42,674 bases of DNA from Mucilaginibacter sp. Lineage in GTDB: Bacteria > Bacteroidota > Bacteroidia > Sphingobacteriales > Sphingobacteriaceae. The stretch is from assembly GCA_030445275.1 (NCBI GenBank), contig JAUCSE010000011.1, positions 1-42,674 on the forward strand, given 5' to 3'. Shown here piece by piece: positions 25,439-32,661 of this stretch. The notes under the pieces are model-generated. The model ran no database searches. It was given only the letters and a program-made list of their open reading frames with translations, and was not told the origin of the DNA. Position 1 is the stretch's first letter. Every line of letters starts with the position of its first letter. A program made the position numbers and the translations under genes.

Positions 25439-25446
25439 CAAAGATA
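25439..25446 (-). promoter_or_regulatory. LuxE-like gene promoter; probably leaderless
   Basis: Minus-strand TATCTTTG exactly matches TAnnTTTG. Seven bases separate it from the ATG, so the transcript would start at or within a few bases of the start codon. Confidence 0.6.
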
Positions 25447-25543
25447 GTTTAGATGTGCAGATTTCAAATTACAGATTATATTCAGCAAGTTTCGGGTTTG
25501 TTTGGAGCTTTTATCAATAGACTTTTGGTGAAAAATAAAGCTC

Positions 25544-26023
25544 ATGAAAAAATTTAAAATTGTACCGCTATCTAAAATATTTGCTCAAAGAATAAAGGAT
25601 AGTATGCTTGATGATTTTGGAAACCCGGTTGTGGAGCTGCTTGCAACAGGCTTAGGGCCATGCAGGGTATCGTTAAAGCTATTTGAAAAAGGCGTGGATA
25701 AACGCCTGCTTTTTAAACACTCACCATTTGAACTTGAAAATCCTTATAACCAGCCAGGTCCGATTTTTATACATCAAAGGGAGGTGGAGGAGTATAGTGA
25801 TATATTCCGGTTCCCGCCGGAGATAAAGGCCGATAAAAAAAGTTTTCCGTTATCGCTTATCGGCTATAATAAGCACCAGATGATGGTTTTAACAAAGCTG
25901 GTAGGGAATGATGATGTTGATGAATTAATAGGAGAAATATTTGACCAAAACGAGCAGATTGAATATTTGCATGCGCGTAATGCACAGGCTTGTTGTTTTA
26001 TATGTAAAATAGAGCGGGTATAA
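25544..26023 (+). CDS. DUF1203 family protein
   Basis: A 159-residue protein with the DUF1203 pattern: ATGLGPCRVSLKLFEKG near residue 30, then LLFKHSPFELENPYNQPGPIFIHQREVEEY, then a charged C-terminal half ending in an ACCFICKIERV cysteine-bearing tail. DUF1203 has no established function. It has no signal peptide. The gene is divergent from the LuxE-like gene with 112 bases between starts. The closeness suggests shared regulation but no functional link is shown. Confidence 0.75.
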   Translation: MKKFKIVPLSKIFAQRIKDSMLDDFGNPVVELLATGLGPCRVSLKLFEKGVDKRLLFKHSPFELENPYNQPGPIFIHQREVEEYSDIFRFPPEIKADKKSFPLSLIGYNKHQMMVLTKLVGNDDVDELIGEIFDQNEQIEYLHARNAQACCFICKIERV

Positions 26024-26059
26024 GTGTAATATCCTATAATTTATACAAACAAGAACACG

Positions 26060-26091
26060 TTTGAGGGGTTAGTTAAATATATATAACATTG
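26060..26091 (+). promoter_or_regulatory. SYLF gene promoter
   Basis: TTTG (26060-26063) and TAACATTG (26084-26091) are 20 bases apart, the spacing of a Bacteroidota promoter; the -7 box differs from TAnnTTTG at one position. The ATG follows 30 bases later. Confidence 0.55.
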
Positions 26092-26120
26092 CAAAAAAAT
26101 GTAATTTAAGAATCGACCCC

Positions 26121-26792
26121 ATGAAAACATTGAAATTTTTGAAGTTACCACTTATATTAAGCTTATTCTTTGTGCTGATATCGGCTAAAACGGATGATAA
26201 AGAAACAGAGCGAGTTCATAATGCTGCCAACGTATTAAAAGAATTCAGTAAGATGAAAGAAAGTATCCCCCGGCAGTTGCTGGAAGAGTACGAGGGAATT
26301 GTTATTATCCCTAAATTGATCAATGCTGGTTTTGGCATTGGCGGCAAACGGGGTAGGGGTGTTGCAATGGTAAAGCTGGGCAAAGACAAATGGAGCGATC
26401 CTGTATTTGTTACCTTAACAGGTGGCAGCATTGGTTTTCAAATAGGTGTACAATCTGTTGATCTGGTTTTGGTGTTCCAACATAAGGGGGTATTAACTAA
26501 AGTTGAAAATGGCGACTTCACCATCGGTGGTGATATATCTGCCGCAGCGGGTCCGGTTGGTCGCAGTTCATCTGCAAGTACCGACTATAAGCTGCAAGCC
26601 GAGGTTTATTCCTACTCACGCAGTCGCGGATTATTTGCTGGTATATCTGTTAACGGCTCCAATTTAGCTATCGACAAAACAGCAAATAACAGGTTTTATG
26701 CCGATACCGCTTCGTCACAGGATATTTTTGCATCATCAAAAAGTGATAAAGAAGCTGTTAAGGTATTAAAGGAATCGTTAACTGCTTTTTAA
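26121..26792 (+). CDS. SYLF (Ysc84-type) lipid-binding domain protein, exported
   Basis: A 223-residue protein with a signal peptide (MKTLKFLKLPLILSLFFVLISA). The body has the SYLF/Ysc84 pattern: a helix with ESIPRQLLEEYEGIVIIPKLINAGFGIGGKRGRGVAM, then WSDPVFVTLTGGSIGFQIGVQSVDLVLVF, the GDISAAAGPVGRSSSAS glycine-serine turn and a final IFASSKSDKEAVKVL. Eukaryotic SYLF domains bind phosphoinositides and actin; bacterial ones are periplasmic or outer-membrane proteins of unknown role. It is monocistronic, with its own promoter and terminator. Confidence 0.88.
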   Translation: MKTLKFLKLPLILSLFFVLISAKTDDKETERVHNAANVLKEFSKMKESIPRQLLEEYEGIVIIPKLINAGFGIGGKRGRGVAMVKLGKDKWSDPVFVTLTGGSIGFQIGVQSVDLVLVFQHKGVLTKVENGDFTIGGDISAAAGPVGRSSSASTDYKLQAEVYSYSRSRGLFAGISVNGSNLAIDKTANNRFYADTASSQDIFASSKSDKEAVKVLKESLTAF

Positions 26793-26814
26793 AAAGGAAA
26801 TTAAATAAAAATAG

Positions 26815-26848
26815 AAATGCCCGGCGGAAACGCAAGGGCATTTTTTTT
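26815..26848 (+). terminator. Intrinsic terminator of the SYLF gene
   Basis: AAATGCCC (26815-26822) pairs with GGGCATTT (26836-26843), followed by eight T up to 26848. It lies immediately before the end of the convergent membrane protein gene. Confidence 0.9.
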
Positions 26849-26851
26849 AAC

Positions 26852-27187
26852 TTATTTTTCGAATGCTCGTTTTAATAACAAACCTGAAAGAGCTGCAAAG
26901 CCACTTACTAAACCGCCAATTATCCCGGTAATGAGCAGTAAATAGCCCCAGCCGGGTAACTGGAATAGTTGGGCCACCCTTGTTGCCAGTATATGATCAT
27001 TAGGGATGCTTTTAAATAAAGCCAACACCATCCACACAATAAATACAGCTAAAAAGCCCGACCAAAATGCCTGGCCAGGAGTTTTACCGATAAAAAAAGC
27101 TGCTGAAAAAGCTGCAATGGCAACTACCCACCAGGGTAAAAAGAAGCCGCTTGCAAATGATAATATGAGTATAATGAGGAATAACAT
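26852..27187 (-). CDS. Small integral membrane protein (unrecognised)
   Basis: A 111-residue, strongly hydrophobic protein with four predicted membrane segments, roughly residues 2-18, 19-36, 41-62 and 82-106, and short polar links. A conserved-looking FFLPWW motif follows the first segment. I do not recognise a family beyond generic small membrane protein. It may share a unit with no other gene: a long inverted repeat (27206-27322) separates it from the penicillin acylase gene upstream. Start 27187 is supported only by frame and hydrophobic N terminus. Confidence 0.7.
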   Translation of the reverse strand: MLFLIILILSFASGFFLPWWVVAIAAFSAAFFIGKTPGQAFWSGFLAVFIVWMVLALFKSIPNDHILATRVAQLFQLPGWGYLLLITGIIGGLVSGFAALSGLLLKRAFEK

Positions 27188-27205
27188 AATTTTATTTTTT
27201 TAGTT

Positions 27206-27322
27206 AGTATCAAGTAGTTAGTATCAAGTATCAAGACATCCATTTGTTAGTTTCAAGATTTCCTTATTTAGTTTTATAAGAACTTCAAAAGTCATGATAC
27301 TTGATACTAACTACTTGATACT
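27206..27322. repeat. Long perfect inverted repeat, family F
   Basis: Two 28-bp arms, 27206-27233 and 27295-27322, are exact inverse complements around a 61-base spacer. Each arm is itself built from the unit GTATCAAGTA used twice (AGTATCAAGTAGTTAGTATC then AAGTATCA). It sits between the acylase stop and the small membrane gene, 7 bases before the acylase stop codon. It would fold to a strong hairpin and could terminate the acylase transcript, but no T run follows on that strand. Confidence 0.85.
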
Positions 27323-27328
27323 TTCGTG

Positions 27329-29767
27329 CTATTTACTACCTATGGTTAAAGTTGTTTTAATACGATCTGACATTTCATCGGTCGATTGCAGGAAGAGTAA
27401 TTCCTTCAGCTCGCCCTTTTGCCAGGTTTTTAGCATATCGTCATAAAAAAAGCTGCCGGGATTACCAGATTCGCCACCTGGTAAAATACCATAGCCCTGT
27501 ACAGTAGGGCCCATTTGTACCACCATACGCCATGATGGGCCATGGCCGCCGGTTAAAGCGTTTACAGTTGAGCCGGTGCCGCCTGATTCAAAATTGCCCG
27601 AACTAAATGCTTCCTGCCCGGTAAGGTGCCTGATCTCCATTTTTTTAACCAAACCCCATCGCCAGCCTTTGCCAGGTTTACCATATTTTTTGCTTAGGTC
27701 ATCAACTGCGGCTTTAAATGATTGGTTAACAATATCGGCACAGGTTTCTTTTGCAGGTGTGCGGATATCATCAAACCATTTAGAGTTGGGTTCTTTTAGT
27801 AAAAGCTGTTCGGTTCTATCTACAGATGGATAGTTGTTTTGCAAGCTTTTATCTGCAAAATCATCGCTCCAGATCATCTTATAAAGTTGAGCCCACCAGG
27901 TGCCAAGTATAGTTGCTCCGGTTGAATTAACTGTAAAATCCTTATCCCATGTTTTTATCATGTTTAGCGCAGCTAATTGGTCTTGATTCAATTTGGAAGC
28001 ATCAACGTATTTGAGCATGGTTGGTAAAATGTCCTGTGCGCGAATGCTGTAAGTATCTGTTTGCAGGATGCGCATGCTATCAACCGTGGCCTTTTGCATG
28101 GCGGTAAGCCTGTCATTGATGCGTTTGCCACGTTCATATGGTGCAAATGACCAATTGATGTAATATGGGTAAGTAGGATCAGTAGATGATTGATTGGCCG
28201 AGCTTACAAAACCACGCGGTGGATTTTTAACCGTAGGATTTTGATCAAACGGGATCCAGCCATGCCAGTCATCAGCAGGGTCGGTACCATCCAGTATATA
28301 TTTACCCTGATCCTTATACTTGAGCGGATATTTACCATTTGGGGTGATAGCTATATCGTTATCCTTACTGGCAAATACAAAGTTTGATGCCGGGGCGTTA
28401 AAATAGGTTAGGGCTTTGCGATAGTCAGCGTAGTTTTTGCCCCGATTTAAAATGTACATGGTCATCAGCTCGTCCGATTCATCATGGGCTATCCATCTTA
28501 AGGCATCGCCAACGGGTACAAAATCATGTGATCCTGCAGCCTTTTTTGTTTTATCCTCATAAACCACCGGGCCATGATGCGTGTAAATAACCGTATCATA
28601 CAAAGGCTCCTGCCCGCGAATGTTGATCACCTCAACACGCCTGTTGGTTTTGTTCCATTGGTTATTATACCAGTATTCGTCCTTTTTATTGTCTTTAAAT
28701 TTTACCTGGTACCAATCAAGCACATCGGCATCAACATTGGTAATGCCCCAGCTGATATTATTATTAAAACCCAGTATTACACAGGGTGCACCCGGGAGGG
28801 ATACACCATAAACATTTACAGACGGAGCAGAAAGCTGTATTTGGTACCAGATAGAAGGAAAAGTAAGATCAAGGTGTGGGTCATTAGCCAGGATGGGATA
28901 GCCATTGGCTGTTTTACTGCCCGATACTGCCCAGTTATTACTGCCAATGCCTTCTTCTTTTATGGCACGCTTAACGCTATCATTCATCTGTCCTAAGAAG
29001 CTTGCTGATGGATGAGGGATAGGCAATGGCTTAAAATCCCATTTTGTACCCACGGGGATAATAGGATCCTCATGCATGGGATAATCCGGGAACAGGTCAT
29101 TGGTGGTTTTAGCGCCAAACCGCCTTAAAATATTGGTCATGGCAAACTCGTTGGAGCCTCCGGCCAGTGTTTCAGACATGAGCTTGAGCAGGAACGCACA
29201 GTTAATAGGTTTCCATTCTTCAGGCGCATAATCCAGCATTTTAAACTCAATAGGGTACTGCCGTGGGTGCAAGCGATGAATATAGGCATTGATACCATCA
29301 GTATAAGCCAGTATCATTTGGCGCACTGCTGGTTCCTGCATCATGGCTTTTAAAGTTTTTTCGGCACCATATACCATGCCCATACGGCGGTGGTAGCGAT
29401 CCGTTTCTAATGCCATAGGGCCCACAACTTCGGCCAGCCTGCCCGCTGCCTGACGGGTTTGTATATCCATTTGCCAAAGACGTTCTGTGGCTGTTACATA
29501 ACCCTGCGCATAATACAGGTCATGCTCATTTTCGGCAAAAATATGCGGTATGCGGTTCTCGTCATATTTAATGGTAACCCTACCGGTGAGCTCCGGAAGC
29601 ATTAAATGTGTGGTTGGTAAAATGTTTTTGCTTTCTGCATTTTGCCAAAAGCCATCTGCCGGACTTAAAAAATTACCAAGGGGAGGTACCGGGCCAAATT
29701 TTCTTTGAAGCGCCCATATCAATATCAGGGTAAAGGCAATGGATAAAAAAGCTTTGATAAACTTCAT
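27329..29767 (-). CDS. Penicillin acylase family protein (Ntn hydrolase)
   Basis: An 812-residue N-terminal-nucleophile amidase, about the length of penicillin acylases (800). The N terminus (KFIKAFLSIAFTLILIWALQRKF) is a signal/anchor segment. The nucleophile Ser276 is in IGSNNWAVSG, the family cleavage site, so the chain should be cut into an alpha subunit (about 30-275) and a beta subunit (276-812). The downstream PILANDPHLDL and GVSLPGAPCVILGFNNNISWG segments and the FVSSANQ asparagine are conserved. Family members hydrolyse penicillin side chains, acyl-homoserine lactones or other amides. Substrate cannot be told. Likely periplasmic. Confidence 0.9.
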   Translation of the reverse strand: MKFIKAFLSIAFTLILIWALQRKFGPVPPLGNFLSPADGFWQNAESKNILPTTHLMLPELTGRVTIKYDENRIPHIFAENEHDLYYAQGYVTATERLWQMDIQTRQAAGRLAEVVGPMALETDRYHRRMGMVYGAEKTLKAMMQEPAVRQMILAYTDGINAYIHRLHPRQYPIEFKMLDYAPEEWKPINCAFLLKLMSETLAGGSNEFAMTNILRRFGAKTTNDLFPDYPMHEDPIIPVGTKWDFKPLPIPHPSASFLGQMNDSVKRAIKEEGIGSNNWAVSGSKTANGYPILANDPHLDLTFPSIWYQIQLSAPSVNVYGVSLPGAPCVILGFNNNISWGITNVDADVLDWYQVKFKDNKKDEYWYNNQWNKTNRRVEVINIRGQEPLYDTVIYTHHGPVVYEDKTKKAAGSHDFVPVGDALRWIAHDESDELMTMYILNRGKNYADYRKALTYFNAPASNFVFASKDNDIAITPNGKYPLKYKDQGKYILDGTDPADDWHGWIPFDQNPTVKNPPRGFVSSANQSSTDPTYPYYINWSFAPYERGKRINDRLTAMQKATVDSMRILQTDTYSIRAQDILPTMLKYVDASKLNQDQLAALNMIKTWDKDFTVNSTGATILGTWWAQLYKMIWSDDFADKSLQNNYPSVDRTEQLLLKEPNSKWFDDIRTPAKETCADIVNQSFKAAVDDLSKKYGKPGKGWRWGLVKKMEIRHLTGQEAFSSGNFESGGTGSTVNALTGGHGPSWRMVVQMGPTVQGYGILPGGESGNPGSFFYDDMLKTWQKGELKELLFLQSTDEMSDRIKTTLTIGSK

Positions 29768-29812
29768 ACGTAGTGTAATGGTTTATAAAGTTACTACTTT
29801 AGTAGGTATACC

Positions 29813-29820
29813 CAAATTTA
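29813..29820 (-). promoter_or_regulatory. Penicillin acylase promoter -7 box
   Basis: Minus-strand TAAATTTG matches TAnnTTTG and begins just past the thermonuclease stop codon. The leader (about 40 bases) holds a small palindrome, TACTA-CTT-TAGTA. This suggests the acylase has its own promoter even though the thermonuclease gene is on the same strand. Confidence 0.45.
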
Positions 29821-29822
29821 GG

Positions 29823-30329
29823 CTAGTACTTATTGTAATGTTTTTTAGCCGGTTGCTGTCCATGGCGAAATTCCCAGGGTGGGGTAGGGTTGGCATCCTG
29901 CCAAAGGCCCAGTTTATTTGCACGGGCCTGCTGCTCTAAGCTAGCCAATTCTGCACTTTGCGAGTATTTTTTGTATTGCCAGGCGAAGCCATTTTTTACC
30001 AACTGGTAGTTTCCGTTGGTACCGTCGGTTAAAATGACCATGGCTACGGTACGGCCATAACGGTCTTGCGTATTGCCAATCAGGGTTACATCCTTACCAA
30101 AGCAAATATCTGAGGTGAATTTTTTGGCAGCTTGTCCAAATGCCTGGCTTTTTTCGGGGCAATCAATTTCGGCGAGGCGTACGGTAAGGGTATGTTTATC
30201 AGCGCTGAGCAGACCAATGGTATCGCCATCTTTTATTTTTACAACTTTATAAACATTCGCAGGCTTGGGGTTACAACCCCATATGGTAAAAACGATAATG
30301 ATAAGGCAGGCGGAAAACTTTTTGAACAT
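29823..30329 (-). CDS. Thermonuclease-family (SNase) lipoprotein
   Basis: A 168-residue staphylococcal-nuclease-like protein. The N terminus ends in the lipobox TIWGC with Cys19, so it should be lipidated in the cell envelope. The OB-fold domain has KIKDGDTI, RLAEIDCPE and DRYGRTVA, with Arg51, Glu59 and Arg93 in the positions of the SNase catalytic triad (Arg-Glu-Arg) and Asp36/Asp56 for Ca2+. The active site looks complete, so hydrolysis of DNA or RNA outside the cytoplasm is expected. It is 23 bases after the VOC gene and may belong to that operon. Confidence 0.88.
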   Translation of the reverse strand: MFKKFSACLIIIVFTIWGCNPKPANVYKVVKIKDGDTIGLLSADKHTLTVRLAEIDCPEKSQAFGQAAKKFTSDICFGKDVTLIGNTQDRYGRTVAMVILTDGTNGNYQLVKNGFAWQYKKYSQSAELASLEQQARANKLGLWQDANPTPPWEFRHGQQPAKKHYNKY

Positions 30330-30352
30330 TTTTCAAATGTGCACATTTAAAA

Positions 30353-30706
30353 TCAATCTGTATGCAAACTCACCGTATTACCATCCGGGTCTTTAACGTT
30401 TAAAAACTTGCCCCAGGGGGTGTGATCTATTTCTCCAACTTTAATGCCTTTGGCGGTCAATTCCCTGATATCGGCATCAATATCGTCAGTTCTGATCACG
30501 AGGCCGCGTATGCTCCCGGCAGCCATTTCCGGAAACCAGTTTACCAAAGTAATGGAAACCGCTGAACCCGGAAAAGCTAACTGTACCCATTGCTGGTTTG
30601 GTCCAAAGGGGGCTTCAACCAAAATTTCGAAACCCAGTTTCTGATAAAATTCTTTTGCCCTGGTTTGGTCAGTAACCGGGATAGAGATAACTTCAATTGC
30701 TTTCAT
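30353..30706 (-). CDS. VOC-family protein (glyoxalase/bleomycin resistance-like)
   Basis: A 117-residue vicinal-oxygen-chelate protein with two beta-alpha-beta modules: IEVISIPVTDQTRAKEFYQKLGFE in the first and RGLVIRTDDIDADIRELTAKGIK ... KFLNVKDPDGNTVSLHTD in the second. Residues for metal binding are not clear in both modules, so activity is not assured. It starts one base before the ArsR stop, third in the SRPBCC-ArsR-VOC unit, a pairing typical of Bacteroidota 'ArsR + activator of HSP90 ATPase-like + glyoxalase' operons. The molecular role is unknown. Confidence 0.87.
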   Translation of the reverse strand: MKAIEVISIPVTDQTRAKEFYQKLGFEILVEAPFGPNQQWVQLAFPGSAVSITLVNWFPEMAAGSIRGLVIRTDDIDADIRELTAKGIKVGEIDHTPWGKFLNVKDPDGNTVSLHTD

Positions 30707-30707
30707 C

Positions 30708-31031
30708 TTACTCAGATTTATATTGTTGATTTAAAAGGTCTTCGAGGTTTTGTAACTTGGTTTTCCAAAATTTGTCGAAGAAGTTTAACCATTTTTTAAC
30801 TTCCTCAAAACCATCAAGATTAAGTTCACAGTAGCGTTCGCGCCCGCTATCTTTAATCAGGATGAGTCCGGCTTCATGTAATATTTTTACATGTTTTGAA
30901 ATTGCCGGCCGGCTGATATCAAAATTACCTGCGATGGTGTTAATGGATTGTTTATCCCGCGAAAGCATCATTAAAATGGCGCGCCTGCCCGGATCAGCAA
31001 GGGCGTGAAAAGGGTCTGTGTTTGTTCTCAT
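30708..31031 (-). CDS. ArsR-family transcriptional regulator
   Basis: A 107-residue winged helix-turn-helix repressor. LADPGRRAILMMLS and SINTIAGNFDISRPAISKHVKILHEAGLI form the DNA-binding part, and the beta-wing is DSGRERYCELN. There are no Cys pairs of the type used by metal-sensing ArsR proteins, so it probably senses something else or acts constitutively. It overlaps the SRPBCC gene by 4 bases (ATGA). It likely binds the palindrome in front of the operon (31471-31486). Confidence 0.9.
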   Translation of the reverse strand: MRTNTDPFHALADPGRRAILMMLSRDKQSINTIAGNFDISRPAISKHVKILHEAGLILIKDSGRERYCELNLDGFEEVKKWLNFFDKFWKTKLQNLEDLLNQQYKSE

Positions 31032-31465
31032 TGCATCCCGTTTAATATTTTGTCCATCCTACGTGAAATGCCTTTTTTCCAGCCGTTTTCCATGAACATG
31101 CTGGTTATTAAGTTTTTGAATCCTTTAAAACCACTATGTTCAAGTACCATTCGGGTACCTTCGCCCTCAGGGCTTAGTGTCCAGATAAGCAGGGTGTCAA
31201 GATCAATAACACCAGGGCGTGGTCCGCCTTTCCAGGTGTATACCAATTTTTTATTCGGCACAATCTCTAATACCTCGCAATAAACAATGCCATCCCATCC
31301 CATTTTTGGTAATGGCTTGCTATGAAATTGAAATTTATGGCCAACAATGAGCTTAAAATCATTTTCCATTAACCACTGATTCACTAGTTCCGGATTAGTA
31401 AGACATTCCCAAACCTTTTCGGGCGGGTAGGGAAAATACCACTTGATAACAAGATTTCTTCTCAT
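31028..31465 (-). CDS. SRPBCC/AHSA1-like protein
   Basis: A 145-residue START/Bet v1-like fold (AHSA1 group): IKWYFPYPPEKVWECLTNPELVNQWLM at the N terminus and FSPEGEG-type turn then RMVLEHSGFKGFKN at the C-terminal helix. Such proteins bind hydrophobic ligands in a cavity. It is the first gene of the ArsR-regulated unit, and its ArsR partner is co-transcribed. The ligand is unknown. Confidence 0.87.
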   Translation of the reverse strand: MRRNLVIKWYFPYPPEKVWECLTNPELVNQWLMENDFKLIVGHKFQFHSKPLPKMGWDGIVYCEVLEIVPNKKLVYTWKGGPRPGVIDLDTLLIWTLSPEGEGTRMVLEHSGFKGFKNLITSMFMENGWKKGISRRMDKILNGMQ

Positions 31466-31470
31466 GATGT

Positions 31471-31519
31471 GTAACCCTTAGGTTACTCAAATATATATGT
31501 AGCTTTTGGGTTACGCAAA
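31471..31519 (-). promoter_or_regulatory. Promoter and operator of the SRPBCC-ArsR-VOC operon
   Basis: On the minus strand TTTG (plus 31516-31519) and TATATTTG (31488-31495) are exactly 20 bases apart, a full match to the Bacteroidota promoter. The palindrome GTAACC-CTTA-GGTTAC (31471-31486) covers the predicted transcript start. A second half-site, with GGTTACGCAAATA at 31509-31521 echoing GGTTACTCAAATA at 31481-31493, lies over the -33 region. Autorepression by ArsR is the natural reading, but is inferred. Confidence 0.75.
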
Positions 31520-31585
31520 TAAAATTTAAATTACTTGTAGATCGGGATATATAACTATATCTTTAGTCTTAATTACCTTAACCTT

Positions 31586-32191
31586 ATGAAAGCGATACTT
31601 ACAAAAGTGTTTATCATCGCAGCACTCATCTTAGGATATTTTAACATCGCGCCGTTTGCCCAAGCTGTAAAGCAAAATACTGCTTTAATTAAACATATCG
31701 ATTCTATGTTTAAGGATGACCAGTTTTGGCGGAAAGAATTTGGTAAAACTCAGCGAAAAGAGAAATCAGTTTATAGCGACGAAACAATTCAAAAAAAGTG
31801 GGCTGAAGCCGATAGCATAAATGAATTGAAAGCTAAGGCAATCATCAAAAAATACGGTTACCCCGGTTATAACCTGGTTGGTGAAACCAGTAATAAGTTT
31901 TGGGCTATTGTGCAACATTGTGATGATGATATCCCTTTCCAGGAGCATGTGCTTGCTTTGATGAAAAAAGAGATAGCCAGGAATAATGTGGACAAAGCAA
32001 ATTATGCCCTACTTACTGACAGGGTGCTTGCAAATAAACATCAAAAACAAATTTACGGCACTCAGGTAAATGTTGATCCAAAAACTCATAAAGCAACACC
32101 CTTACCTTTGAAATACCCTAAGGAAGTGAATAAATTGCGTAAACAAATGGGTATGGAACCTTTAGAAAAGTACCTGAAAAGTTATGAATAG
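31586..32191 (+). CDS. DUF6624-like exported protein
   Basis: A 201-residue protein beginning with a signal-like hydrophobic segment (MKAILTKVFIIAALILGYFN...AQA). The rest is helical and charged, with the recurring features of DUF6624 proteins: KAIIKKYGYPGYNLVGETSNKFWAIVQHCDDD, KANYALLTDRVLANKHQKQIYGTQV and LPLKYPKEVNKLRKQMG. The family has no known function. It is alone, with about 75 bases to the ferredoxin gene, which has its own promoter. A weak -7-like TATCTTTA lies about 25 bases upstream. Confidence 0.7.
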   Translation: MKAILTKVFIIAALILGYFNIAPFAQAVKQNTALIKHIDSMFKDDQFWRKEFGKTQRKEKSVYSDETIQKKWAEADSINELKAKAIIKKYGYPGYNLVGETSNKFWAIVQHCDDDIPFQEHVLALMKKEIARNNVDKANYALLTDRVLANKHQKQIYGTQVNVDPKTHKATPLPLKYPKEVNKLRKQMGMEPLEKYLKSYE

Positions 32192-32224
32192 CTTGCATAT
32201 TAAGTAAATGGAACTTTATTGTTT

Positions 32225-32248
32225 TAACTTTGTTAGGTTTTAACAAAG
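32225..32248 (+). promoter_or_regulatory. Ferredoxin gene promoter with overlapping inverted repeat
   Basis: TAACTTTG (32225-32232) fits the -7 box. Overlapping it is a perfect 8-bp inverted repeat CTTTGTTA (32228-32235) / TAACAAAG (32241-32248) with a 5-base spacer, so a dimeric regulator could block the promoter, or the RNA could begin with a hairpin. Confidence 0.55.
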
Positions 32249-32266
32249 ACAATAAACAATATCCTC

Positions 32267-32524
32267 ATGGGTAAATTTACAATACCAGACAAAGTACTGT
32301 ATGTATGCGTTGGTAGCAAATGCGGAAAGCGGGGCGGCAAGGATATGTACAAACTGGCTAAATCATACGCCAAGCATCATCAAGGGCGCGAAGAAATTGA
32401 AGTAATAGAAACAGAGTGTACAGACCGGTGCAAATATGCCCCTATATGCAGTATACAGCCTGGCAACACCTGGTTAAAAGAATATCATGCAAAGGATGTA
32501 TTGAAGTTGATGGATTTGATATAA
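32267..32524 (+). CDS. Thioredoxin-like [2Fe-2S] ferredoxin
   Basis: An 85-residue protein with cysteines at 14, 19, 51, 55 and 61. The pattern C-x4-C ... C-x3-C (VCVGSKC and TECTDRC) is that of thioredoxin-like [2Fe-2S] ferredoxins. Such proteins shuttle electrons or support Fe-S metabolism in the cytosol. The fifth Cys (APIC) is not required. It faces the ferritin gene across a shared terminator. The combination with ferritin suggests iron handling, an inference. Confidence 0.85.
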   Translation: MGKFTIPDKVLYVCVGSKCGKRGGKDMYKLAKSYAKHHQGREEIEVIETECTDRCKYAPICSIQPGNTWLKEYHAKDVLKLMDLI

Positions 32525-32661
32525 ACCCCTCTAAATCTCCCCCGAAGGAGGAGACTTTTTTAATTTTTAATAAAATATTCTAAATAAAAATGTCCATCTG
32601 TAATTTACAGATGGACATTTTTTATAAAGCCCTCTCCTCTGGGGAGGGTTGGGAGGGATTT
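32523..32661. repeat. Family D repeat pair flanking a terminator
   Basis: Left arm 32523-32561 starts AAACCCCTCTAAATCTCC and right arm 32626-32661, read on the minus strand, starts AAATCCCTCCCAACCCTCC; both then have a GGAGGAGACTT / GAGGAGAGGGCTTT end. They are inverted, diverged copies of one element with a hairpin terminator between. Each begins right at the stop codon of the neighbouring gene (TAAACCCC, and TAAATCCC on the minus strand). Such CCTC-rich modules recur between genes in related genomes as far as I know, but I could not check. Confidence 0.65.
32586..32623. terminator. Bidirectional intrinsic terminator between ferredoxin and ferritin
   Basis: ATGTCCATCTGTAA and TTACAGATGGACAT form a 14-bp stem extended by A on the left and T on the right (up to six T). 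It can stop transcription from both convergent genes. Confidence 0.92.

Noticed and set aside
24445..25446. A luciferase (lux) operon around the LuxE-like gene
   Set aside because: No luxA/B/C/D homologue is present; flanking genes are PH-SHOCT and DUF1203.
28574..28996. Plus-strand open frame opposite the penicillin acylase nucleophile region
   Set aside because: The acylase frame carries the GSNNW nucleophile site and is continuous over 812 codons; the opposite frame has no recognisable features.
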